A DNA stretch of 64,000 bases, taken from NCBI RefSeq assembly GCF_030063135.1, contig NZ_JASISO010000006.1:62001-126000 (forward strand). The letters run 5' to 3'. The notes beneath the pieces were generated by a model. That model saw only the letters and a program-made list of their open reading frames with translations, was not told the DNA's origin and did no database searches. Of this stretch, positions 55,258 through 62,610 are shown one piece after another. This stretch comes from Streptomyces sp. G-G2. GTDB taxonomy: Bacteria > Actinomycetota > Actinomycetes > Streptomycetales > Streptomycetaceae. The translations under genes and the position numbers were made by a program. How positions within the stretch are numbered: position 1 is the stretch's first letter; each line of letters opens with the position of its first letter.

Positions 55258-56526
55258 ATGACCATGACGGGGGAAGAGCGGGGCGGCGCCGGGCGGGACG
55301 GGCCGCTGTGGTGGGGGCAGCGGCGGGGGGCCGCGCTGGATGTGGGGCTCGGCGTCGTGTCCGCCGCCGAGTGCGGGTTCGAGGGGGTCGCCTTCGCGCA
55401 CGACGCCGGGCTGCCGACGGCCGTCGGGGTGCTGGTCGGAGTGCTCGTCGGCTCCGCGCTGGTGGCGCGGCGACGCTGGCCCATCGCCGTGGTGCTGCTC
55501 GGGATCGCGATCACGCCCGCGGCCATGGGGTTCCTGCTCGGCGTGGTGGGCCTGTACACGCTGGCCGCCTCCGAGGCGCCGAAGCGGATCACCGCGGTCC
55601 TGGGCTCGATGTCCCTGGCCGGGACCTTCGTCGTCACCTACTTCCGCACGCGCGGGGACATCGAGGGCGAGCACTTCCTCGTCATCGTCCTGTCGGTGTT
55701 CATGGCGGTGGCGCTGACCGTGCCGCCGGTGCTGTTCGGCCTGTACGTCGGGGCCCGGCGCAGGCTGATGGAGAGCCTCCAGGAGCGCGCGGACTCGCTG
55801 GAGCGGGAGCTGTCGCTGCTGGCCGACCGGGCCGAGGAACGGGCCGAGTGGGCCCGTACGGAGGAGCGCACCCGGATCGCGCGCGAGATGCACGATGTGG
55901 TGGCCCACCGGGTGTCGCTGATGGTGGTGCACGCGGCGGCGCTGGAGGTGGTGGCCGTGAAGGACCCCGCGAAGGCGGTACGGAACGCCGTGCTGGTGGG
56001 TGACATGGGCCGTCAGGCGCTGACGGAGCTGCGCGAGATGCTCGGGGTGCTGCGGGCCTCGTCCCAGGCTCCGGCGCCCGCCCCGGCCCTGGTGGCGCTG
56101 GTGGGGACGTTGGAGGAGGGGCCCTCGCTCGGTGAGCTGGAGGCGCTGGTCGGGCAGTCCCGCGCGGCCGGGATGGTGGTGGAGTTCGAGGTGCACGGGG
56201 ACCCGGCGGGGTATCCGGCGGAGGTGGAGCAGACGGCGTACCGGGTGGTGCAGGAGGCGCTGACCAACTGCCACAAGCACGCGCCGGGCGCGCGGGTCGT
56301 CGTACGCCTCGCGCACCGGAGCGGTGAGGTGGCGGCGCAGGTGGAGAACGGCCCGTGCGGCGCGGACGGCGTCGAGCCGGGGCTGCCCAGTGGGGGCAAC
56401 GGGCTCCTGGGGATGCGCGAGCGGGTGCTGGGTCTCGGCGGGGTGTTCGTGTCGGGCCCGACGGACGGGGGCGGCTTCAAGGTGTCGGCGGTACTGCCGG
56501 GGGAGCGGGTTCCGGGGCTCGGCTAG
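55258..56526 (+). CDS. Two-component sensor histidine kinase (HisKA_3 type), orphan
   Basis: 422 aa. About five N-terminal membrane helices (residues ~25-165) lead to a coiled coil and the HisKA_3 dimerisation motif RTRIAREMHDVVAHRVSLM with the phospho-accepting His. A HATPase domain with EALTNCHKHAPG and GNGLLGMRERV follows. It should pair with a NarL/LuxR-type regulator, but none is adjacent. TAGGCT ends 6 nt before the ATG with no Shine-Dalgarno, suggesting leaderless translation. Its stop overlaps the convergent SUKH-3 gene by 4 nt. Confidence 0.92.
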   Translation: MTMTGEERGGAGRDGPLWWGQRRGAALDVGLGVVSAAECGFEGVAFAHDAGLPTAVGVLVGVLVGSALVARRRWPIAVVLLGIAITPAAMGFLLGVVGLYTLAASEAPKRITAVLGSMSLAGTFVVTYFRTRGDIEGEHFLVIVLSVFMAVALTVPPVLFGLYVGARRRLMESLQERADSLERELSLLADRAEERAEWARTEERTRIAREMHDVVAHRVSLMVVHAAALEVVAVKDPAKAVRNAVLVGDMGRQALTELREMLGVLRASSQAPAPAPALVALVGTLEEGPSLGELEALVGQSRAAGMVVEFEVHGDPAGYPAEVEQTAYRVVQEALTNCHKHAPGARVVVRLAHRSGEVAAQVENGPCGADGVEPGLPSGGNGLLGMRERVLGLGGVFVSGPTDGGGFKVSAVLPGERVPGLG

Positions 56527-57029
56527 CCGGTGGTGAGGCGGGTGGGCTGGAGGCCGGTGAGGAGGGTGGTCAGGGCTTCGTCGATGCTCGCGCCGAGGTA
56601 CCAGTCGCCCGTGTGGTCGATGGAGTAGACGCGGCCCTCGGCGTCCAGGGCCAGGTGTGCGGAGCCGTCGGTGTCGGTGCCGAGGGGGCAGAGCCGGGTG
56701 GAGAGGGCGCGGCCGAGGTCGGCGAAGGTGCGCGCGAGGTGGAGGCCGGTGAGGGGGTCGACGCGGACCGGCGTGGGGGCTATCTGGCGGCCCGGGCCGG
56801 GGGCGGTGACGGTGAGGCCGCCGAATTCGGCCCAGGCCTCGACGGCGGCGGGGAAGACGGTGTGCCGGTGTCCGGCGGGGGTGGTGTGGTCGCGCAGGGC
56901 GTCGGCCCAGTATTCGGCCTGCTTGATGTCCCAGCGGCCGGGCTGCCACCCGGCGGTGCGCAGCGCAGTGTCGACGGCCTGGGGGAAGCGGGTGGCCGAG
57001 GAGCGGTCGTAGGAGGCTGAGGCGGTCAT
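56523..57029 (-). CDS. SUKH-3 family immunity-like protein
   Basis: 168 aa. The pattern FPQAVDTALRTAGWQPGRWD, then FPAAVEAWAEFGGLTV and IAPTPVRVDPLTG, and a C-terminal GRVYSIDHTGDWYLGASIDEALTTLLTG matches SUKH-3 proteins, which neutralise nuclease or deaminase toxins in polymorphic toxin systems. It starts 9 nt after the stop of the YwqJ-like deaminase gene, the expected toxin-then-immunity order. Probably cytoplasmic; neither gene has a signal peptide. Confidence 0.85.
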   Translation of the reverse strand: MTASASYDRSSATRFPQAVDTALRTAGWQPGRWDIKQAEYWADALRDHTTPAGHRHTVFPAAVEAWAEFGGLTVTAPGPGRQIAPTPVRVDPLTGLHLARTFADLGRALSTRLCPLGTDTDGSAHLALDAEGRVYSIDHTGDWYLGASIDEALTTLLTGLQPTRLTTG

Positions 57030-57038
57030 CTGGGTGGG

Positions 57039-57653
57039 TCAGGCCTTCTCGGTGGCGGGGGTGGTGGCGGGGACCGTGAGGTCGACGGCCCGGACTCCGA
57101 AGTGGGCGAGCAGGGCGTCGCAGGAGCGGCAGGGGGGTGCGTAGCTGCCGTGGAGGGGGTCGCCCGCTTCGCGGATGCGGCTGGCGGTGATCTTGGCGTG
57201 CTTGAGGGAGCGGCGTGCTTCGTTCGGGGTGAGGGGTTTGCGGGAGGCGCGTCGGCTGCGGCCGTCCTCGACGGTGGTGAGGTGGCGCGAGAGCAGGATG
57301 GCCTCGGGGCAGCGGCCGGTGAAGCGTTCGCGCTGGCCGCTGGTGAGGGTGTCGAGGAAGTCCTGGACGAGCGGGTGCAGGACGGGCGGCTGGTCGGCTT
57401 TGCCCGCGGTGCCGGTGAGGGTCTCGCCGCGTACGGAGAGGGCGGCGGCGATGGTGGGCAGGATGCCGTCGCGGCGGAAGCGCAGGACGGGGACGGTGGG
57501 TCCGCCGGCGCTGCTCCAGCGCAGTCGGGGGTCGCCCGAGGTGCCGCTGGCGTGGGTGGTGGCGCCGTCGGGTGTGTCGTTCGGCGGCGGTTCGGTCCGG
57601 GCTTCCGTGCGGGGGTCCGTCTGGGGCTCCGTGCGGGTCGTCGTGTTCTGCAT
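57039..57653 (-). CDS. YwqJ-like putative deaminase
   Basis: 204 aa. After a Thr/Glu/Pro-rich N-terminal tail (residues 1-50), the core has GRCPEAILLSRHL, providing the catalytic Glu with its Cys ligand, and PPCRSCDALLAHFG, the P-C-x-x-C zinc motif of the deaminase fold. YwqJ-type deaminases are known as toxin domains in Bacillus and are predicted to act on nucleic acids or nucleotides. Here no secretion or delivery domain is present. The ATG at 57653 follows GGGAGGGAAA. It is the first gene of a two-gene operon with SUKH-3, divergent from the nuclease-SUKH fusion. Confidence 0.8.
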   Translation of the reverse strand: MQNTTTRTEPQTDPRTEARTEPPPNDTPDGATTHASGTSGDPRLRWSSAGGPTVPVLRFRRDGILPTIAAALSVRGETLTGTAGKADQPPVLHPLVQDFLDTLTSGQRERFTGRCPEAILLSRHLTTVEDGRSRRASRKPLTPNEARRSLKHAKITASRIREAGDPLHGSYAPPCRSCDALLAHFGVRAVDLTVPATTPATEKA

Positions 57654-57905
57654 GTGGCGCTTTCCCTCCCGTGGCCGCGGCACTGTCCGTAGTCGGACCG
57701 CTGTCGCGCACGCCCCCGTGCTGCGGGGACAGCCTGTCAAATGTCTCCTGTGGTGCGGAAGCGGGGTCGAATATTCGTATCAATTCGGGTGTTCCCGGCC
57801 GGGGGGTACGGGCCTGCGCACGGGGGGTGGCCGGGTACGGCTGCCGTCCTTGCCGAACCGCATAGGCTGTGCGGAACCAGCCAGATCCAGCAGGGGGCTA
57901 CCGCC

Positions 57906-58889
57906 ATGACGACAGGTCGGCTCGGGCAGCAGGCCGCGCCACCCAACGCCGCGTACTCGGGGCAGGTCGTGCATTTCCCGGACCCGGTCCGGGCCGCGCG
58001 CCATCCTCATGGGGTGCGGATCGGCGGGGACGGGCATCCCGATTTCTCGCGGTACGCGCGGGCGGCGGTGGAGATCGCCGAACCCCCGGAGGGCTTCGGC
58101 GTCGACGAGCTGCGGTTGACGGACTACGTGTCCGCGAACGCCGCCATGCACGCGGCCGGGCACGAGCTGTGGGACACGGTCGGGCCGGTGGCGACCCCGC
58201 ACGGCTGGACCTGGCACCACGTGGCGGCCTCGCGGCGCCTGGAGCTGGTCCCGGTCGAGGTGAAGGCGCTGCTGCGGCATCACGCGGGGCTGGTGACGGC
58301 TCCGGTGGATCACGAGAAGCGCGGGACGCGGGCGTTGCAGGAGGTGCGGCCGGTGCACCTGGGGCTGCCGAAGTCGGTGGTCTCGGTGACGGAGTCGCAG
58401 GTCCAGGGGGTCGAGGAGGACCTCGGGTACCGGCTGCCGGAGGCGTACCGCTCCTTCCTGAAGGCGGCGGGCGGCTGCGCGCCGGCCGGGGCGGGGCTGG
58501 ACGTGGAGCTGGGTGTGCTGGTGGACCAGCCGTTCTTCACGGTGCGTGAGGAGGCGGCGGTCAACGACCTGGTCTACGTGAACAAGTGTCTGCGGGACCA
58601 CCTGACGAAGGACTACCTGTGTGTGGCCTTCGCGCAGGGCGGCCTGCTCGCGGTGAAGGTCAAGGGTGAGGCGCTCGGTTCGGTGTGGTTCTCTCCGTAC
58701 GACGACGCGCGCGACCGGGACGGCTGGTCGGTGCAGGAGCGCGTGGAGCGGCTGTTGCTGCCGTGCGGTACCGATTTCGACGCCTTTCTCGAACGGTTGG
58801 CGGGTAATCCGCCGGAGCTGGAGACGGTGGCCGGTCTGATGGTGGACGGCGGATTCGCTCGTTCGGTTCCGGTAGCGGTGGAGGGGTGA
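57906..58889 (+). CDS. WHH-type HNH nuclease fused to SMI1/KNR4 (SUKH-1) domain
   Basis: 327 aa. Residues ~40-130 contain HGWTWHHVAASRRLELVP followed by LLRHHAG. This fits the WHH branch of the HNH/Endo VII nucleases (pattern W-H-H ... LVP ... H), with W103-H104-H105. Residues ~158-310 carry the SMI1/KNR4 signature VTESQVQGVEEDLGYRLPEAYRSFLKAAGG. A toxin-type nuclease and its usual immunity family are thus in one polypeptide, with no export signal. The ATG follows AGGGGG. The next gene starts 7 nt after the stop, giving a two-gene operon. Confidence 0.78.
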   Translation: MTTGRLGQQAAPPNAAYSGQVVHFPDPVRAARHPHGVRIGGDGHPDFSRYARAAVEIAEPPEGFGVDELRLTDYVSANAAMHAAGHELWDTVGPVATPHGWTWHHVAASRRLELVPVEVKALLRHHAGLVTAPVDHEKRGTRALQEVRPVHLGLPKSVVSVTESQVQGVEEDLGYRLPEAYRSFLKAAGGCAPAGAGLDVELGVLVDQPFFTVREEAAVNDLVYVNKCLRDHLTKDYLCVAFAQGGLLAVKVKGEALGSVWFSPYDDARDRDGWSVQERVERLLLPCGTDFDAFLERLAGNPPELETVAGLMVDGGFARSVPVAVEG

Positions 58890-58896
58890 TCGCGCG

Positions 58897-61302
58897 GTGG
58901 TGACGTTTGCGCAGGCGCAGGAGCGCGCCGAGGAATGGATCAACGGGGACGTGCCCGGATATCAGCACCGGGAGGTGCGGGTACGGGAGTTCGGCCTCGG
59001 TTTCGTGGTGTGGGCCGAGGACCGGGCGGCCGGTCCGGTGTCGGCCGGTGGCAGGCAGCGGCTGGTGATCGCGCGCGACAGCGGTGAGGCGACCTTGTGG
59101 CCGGGGCTGCCGGTGGGTGAGGTGATCCGGCGGTACGAGGAGGAGTACGGGGTGTCGGCGACGGCGCCCGAGGCGTCGGTTCCGCCGCAGCGGATCGACG
59201 CGGAGCAGACGTCGTTCATGCTGAGCCCGCCGGAGTGGCTCCAGGAGGCGGCGGACCGGGCGGGGATCCCGCCGGTGGCCCGCGCGGGCGGGGCGGAGCC
59301 GGAGTACGAGCCGACCGCGTCGGACGGCGTACCGGCGGAGGTGCGGGCCGCGCCGGTACCGCCCGCGCCGCCGGTGTCGCCCGCGCCGCCGGTGCCCTCC
59401 GTACCGGCGGCTCCGGTGCGGCCCGCGCCGCCCGCTCCGGTGGGTGCGACGCCGTGGGCCGGGACCGATGTGAACGCGGGGGCGGACGACGTGTCCGTAC
59501 CGCTGCCCGCGACGGTGTTCGCGCCGCCGCTGTCCGGGATGGACCTGGAGGACGCGCCGTCGTCCGGGGCGTCGGCGGAGGCCAAGACCACGCTGATGGC
59601 CGGGGGTAGCCGGCTGCCCGCGACCGCGATCGCTCCGGCGCTCGGCGCGGGGCCGAGCGCGGGGCCGAGCGCGGGGCCGGCCGCGGGGCCGGCCGCGGGT
59701 GCGCCCGCGGCTCCGGTGGCCCGGCCGGTGCCCGGGAGCGACATCGCCGACGCGCCCACCAGCAAGGCCCGGGTGAACCGGCCGTCCTCGCCGTCGGTGC
59801 CGCCGGGTCCGCCCGGTGTCCCGGGGGCCGGCCGCGCGCCGGGCGCGGGGCCTGGCGCCCACGCGGGCCGGCCGCCCGCGCCTCCCGCGCCTCCGGGTGC
59901 GCCCGGCGGCGGGTCGGCGCAGTACGCCGCGACGATGCTGGCCGGTCCGGCCGTGGGTCAGCCGCCCGCGCCTCCTGGTCCGCCGGGTGCTCCTGGGGCT
60001 CCTGGTGCGCCGGGGACTCCCGGTGGCGGGGTGCAGCATGCCGCGACGATGCTCGCGGGCCCGGCCGTGGGTCAGCCGCCCGCGCCTCCCGGTCCGCCGG
60101 GTGCTCCTGGTGCGCCGGGGACTCCCGGTGGCGGGGTGCAGCATGCCGCGACGATGCTGGCCGGTCCGGCCGTGGGTCAGCCGCCCGCGCCTCCCGGTCC
60201 GCCCGGCGCGCCCGGGGCCGGGGCTCCGCACGCCGCGACGATGCTGGCCGGTCCGGCCATGGGTCAGCCGGCCGCGCCCCCCGGAACCGCACCGCAGGCA
60301 CCGCGGCAGCCGCAGCAGCCCGGGGTGCCCATGGTCGGCCCGGGCTACCAGGCCGTCCTGCGCTATCGCGGCCAGGACGGTTCCGAGCAGCAGCTCATCC
60401 GCCGCTCGGCCCCCGGCACCCCGCACCCGGAGTGGCAGATCCTGCACGAGCTGCGCGCCATGGGCGTGCCCCCGCAGCAGGTCCTCGAACTCCACACCGA
60501 GCTGGAGTCCTGTGAGCTGCCCGGGGGTTACTGCGCCCGGATGATCCGGGAGACCTGGCCCCAGGTGCGGATCACCAGCGTGGCGCCGTACGGCAAGGAC
60601 CACGCGGGCCGTCAGCAGGGCATGCGCCACCTGCTCACCCACCAGGGCGAGCTGCACCAGGTGGCGGACGGACCGGCGCGTCCCGCGCCGGTACGGGCGC
60701 CGCTCGCGCAGGTACCGCTGGAGCCCGCGATCCCGCTGGAGGCGATCGCGGCGGAGCTGACGCAGGCCTTCGGTCCGCAGGGCGTGTTCCGGTTCGAGCA
60801 GCGCGCGGTGTCCCGGCAGGGCGTGCCGGAGATCGTGGCGCAGACGCTGGTGTGGTCGGGCCTGCCCGTGGACTTCGGGCCGTTCTTCTGGGCGCAGGCG
60901 GTGCCGGGTCAGCCGGTGCCGACGCTGGCGGAGATGGCGGCGCAGCGGCAGGTGCAGCCCGCGCCGGACGCGGGTTCGTACCTGGTCGTGGGCAGTGACT
61001 TCGGCAAGGCGATCTGTGTCCAGTACGGGACGGCGCACATCGTCGCGGTTCCGGTGGAGGCGGGTCCGGGGGGTGCTCCGGTGCCGCCGCAGTTCGTGAA
61101 TTCGAGCCTGCCGCAGTTCGCGCGCTGCCTGGCGATGCTGGGGTACATGTGGCGGCTGCGGATGCATCTGACGCCCGAGCAGGCGGGGCGCTGGACGGCC
61201 GATTTCCAGGCGAAGCTGGCGGGGCTGGACGGTGCGGCGCTGGCGTCGCCGGAGAACTGGTGGTCGGTGCTGCTGGAGCAGATGTGGGACGGACTCATCT
61301 GA
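58897..61302 (+). CDS. Imm35-like / Pro-rich linker / deaminase / SUKH-4 fusion protein
   Basis: 801 aa. Residues ~1-85 (ERAEEWINGD to ARDSGEATLWPGLPVGEV) resemble an Imm35/YrhB-type immunity domain. A ~370-residue Ala/Pro/Gly linker follows with tandem TMLAGPAVGQPPAPPGPPG repeats. Residues ~480-575 form an XOO_2897-type deaminase: HPEWQILHEL with H510 and E512, then LHTELESC with C539 and C546 as zinc ligands. Residues ~590-801 are SUKH-4-like (SYLVVGSDFGKAICV, FVNSSLPQFARCL). Deaminase and immunity modules are in one chain without a signal peptide. The GTG at 58897 lies 10 nt behind GGAGGGG. The target is unknown. Confidence 0.78.
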   Translation: MVTFAQAQERAEEWINGDVPGYQHREVRVREFGLGFVVWAEDRAAGPVSAGGRQRLVIARDSGEATLWPGLPVGEVIRRYEEEYGVSATAPEASVPPQRIDAEQTSFMLSPPEWLQEAADRAGIPPVARAGGAEPEYEPTASDGVPAEVRAAPVPPAPPVSPAPPVPSVPAAPVRPAPPAPVGATPWAGTDVNAGADDVSVPLPATVFAPPLSGMDLEDAPSSGASAEAKTTLMAGGSRLPATAIAPALGAGPSAGPSAGPAAGPAAGAPAAPVARPVPGSDIADAPTSKARVNRPSSPSVPPGPPGVPGAGRAPGAGPGAHAGRPPAPPAPPGAPGGGSAQYAATMLAGPAVGQPPAPPGPPGAPGAPGAPGTPGGGVQHAATMLAGPAVGQPPAPPGPPGAPGAPGTPGGGVQHAATMLAGPAVGQPPAPPGPPGAPGAGAPHAATMLAGPAMGQPAAPPGTAPQAPRQPQQPGVPMVGPGYQAVLRYRGQDGSEQQLIRRSAPGTPHPEWQILHELRAMGVPPQQVLELHTELESCELPGGYCARMIRETWPQVRITSVAPYGKDHAGRQQGMRHLLTHQGELHQVADGPARPAPVRAPLAQVPLEPAIPLEAIAAELTQAFGPQGVFRFEQRAVSRQGVPEIVAQTLVWSGLPVDFGPFFWAQAVPGQPVPTLAEMAAQRQVQPAPDAGSYLVVGSDFGKAICVQYGTAHIVAVPVEAGPGGAPVPPQFVNSSLPQFARCLAMLGYMWRLRMHLTPEQAGRWTADFQAKLAGLDGAALASPENWWSVLLEQMWDGLI
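59926..60280 (+). repeat. Tandem repeats in the deaminase-SUKH linker
   Basis: Four copies of a unit starting GCCGCGACGATGCTG occur at 59926, 60040, 60145 and 60232 (periods 114, 105, 87), each encoding AATMLAGP followed, in the first three, by a PPAPPGPPG-rich spacer. High DNA identity shows recent expansion. Confidence 0.88.
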
Positions 61303-61342
61303 TCACCGGTTGACCCGCTGATCGGCTGGGCATCTCTTGCTC

Positions 61343-61385
61343 ATGGCCGGGCCGGGACCCCCGAACGGGGTCCTGGCCCGGCCAT
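61343..61385 (+). terminator. Terminator after the SUKH cluster
   Basis: A 19-bp stem with one G:U-type pair (61343-61361 with 61367-61385) lies 41 nt after the fusion gene stop. Confidence 0.8.
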
Positions 61386-61476
61386 TGCCGCTTCTGTACG
61401 CAAATGACGCATCCTTGACGGGAATCCACGCGCATCGGCCACACGCCGCACGCCACGCGAGAGAGGCGCTTCCAGG

Positions 61477-62370
61477 ATGAGTGCACCCATGTCACCGCGA
61501 CCTCAGGGTTTCGCGACCGTGCGCGGCCGGGCCTACCGGGCGGACGAGGTGGACCGCTATCTCGACCGGCTCTCCGGGAGCCGTGACGAGGCCTGGGAGC
61601 GGGTGGCCCGGCTGACGGCGCTGGAGCGGCGGCTGGAGGAGGAGTCGCGGCGCCTGGGCGAGGTGGTGGGCGCGCTGGCGCCCCAGACGTACGACGAGCT
61701 GGGCGAGCGCGCGCGCCGGATCCTCGGGCTGGTGGAGGAGGAGGCGGACAGCGTACGGGCGCAGGCCCGGGCGGAGGCGTCGGACGTCCTGGGCGCGGCC
61801 GAGGCCCACGCCGAGCGGGCCGCGGACCTGGCCCGGCAGGACGCGGACGCGGTGCGGGACCAGACGGAGGTCCGGGCCGTGCAGGGGCTGGCCCGGGCCC
61901 AGCACGAGGCGGACGAGGCCCGGGCGGAGGCCCGGGACGACGCGGCGGCCTGGCGCGGCGACGCCCAGGCGGCGCTGACGCAGACGCGCCGCCGGGCCGA
62001 GGCGCTGCTGGCGGACCGCGACCAGGAGCACGCGGAGCGCCGGGACACGGCGGAGCGGGAGCTGGCGGCCCGCGAGGCCGAGTGGGCGGCCCGGTACGCG
62101 GAGCTGGAACGGCACGCGGAGGCGGGGCTGGCGGAGGCCCGCCGGGCGTCCGCGGAGCAGGAGGAGGCGGCCCGGCACGGCCAGGAGGACGCGGAGGCGC
62201 GGGCGGCGGAGCTGCTGTCGGAGGCCGGGGTGCGGGAGGAGCGCACGGTGCGCGAGACGGAGCGGATCCTGCGGGAGCACGAGGCGGCGCGGGACGAGAT
62301 GCGGGCGCACATGAACCACGTCCGCTCCAGCTTGGCGGCGCTCACGGGCCGGGCCCCGGCGGAGGGCTGA
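61477..62370 (+). CDS. DivIVA-like coiled-coil protein
   Basis: 297 aa. The first ~40 residues (GFATVRGRAYRADEVDRYLDRLSGSRDEAWERV) have the DivIVA N-terminal pattern: a GY/F-like turn, then xEVDxYL and a short helix. The rest is almost continuous Ala/Arg/Glu heptad coiled coil. Such proteins act in polar growth, cytoskeleton or septum organisation in Streptomyces (Scy/FilP/DivIVA group), though some are annotated cellulose-binding. The ATG at 61477 has a weak CCAGG site; the Met at 61489 is an alternative. Confidence 0.78.
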   Translation: MSAPMSPRPQGFATVRGRAYRADEVDRYLDRLSGSRDEAWERVARLTALERRLEEESRRLGEVVGALAPQTYDELGERARRILGLVEEEADSVRAQARAEASDVLGAAEAHAERAADLARQDADAVRDQTEVRAVQGLARAQHEADEARAEARDDAAAWRGDAQAALTQTRRRAEALLADRDQEHAERRDTAERELAAREAEWAARYAELERHAEAGLAEARRASAEQEEAARHGQEDAEARAAELLSEAGVREERTVRETERILREHEAARDEMRAHMNHVRSSLAALTGRAPAEG

Positions 62371-62380
62371 GCCCGCCTGG

Positions 62381-62410
62381 GCCCGGCCGGTGTCAGCCCG
62401 GCCGGTGTCA
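62381..62410 (+). repeat. Two 15-bp direct repeats
   Basis: GCCCGGCCGGTGTCA occurs twice in tandem (62381-62395 and 62396-62410), followed by a partial GCCCGG. Confidence 0.85.
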
Positions 62411-62439
62411 GCCCGGGTGGGGGCCGTCCGGCGGCAGGG

Positions 62440-62610
62440 TGGTCAGGAACGCGACCGCGCACCGGCGGGCGGCCGACCCGGCCCGGCGGCTCGCGGCGGA
62501 GCCGGCCGAGGCGGTGGCGGACCTGCTGTCCGGCCTCCGGGTGACGGACGTGCGCGGGTGCGAGGGTGTGGAGTGCGCCCTGCTCTTCCTGCCGGGTCCG
62601 GGCCGGGGCC
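62440..62610 (+). pseudogene. Possible remnant of a CGNR zinc-finger gene
   Basis: The plus-strand frame here encodes VVRNATAHRRAADPARRLAA, then AVADLLSGLRVTDVRGCEGVECALLFLPGPGRG. The last part resembles the end of CGNR/ABATE proteins (a Cys-x4-Cys followed by LFLD and a basic segment), but the distal Cys pair is missing and the frame runs on into the antisense of the next gene. I interpret it as decay, with low confidence; alternatively it is chance coding potential in GC-rich spacer. Confidence 0.3.
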
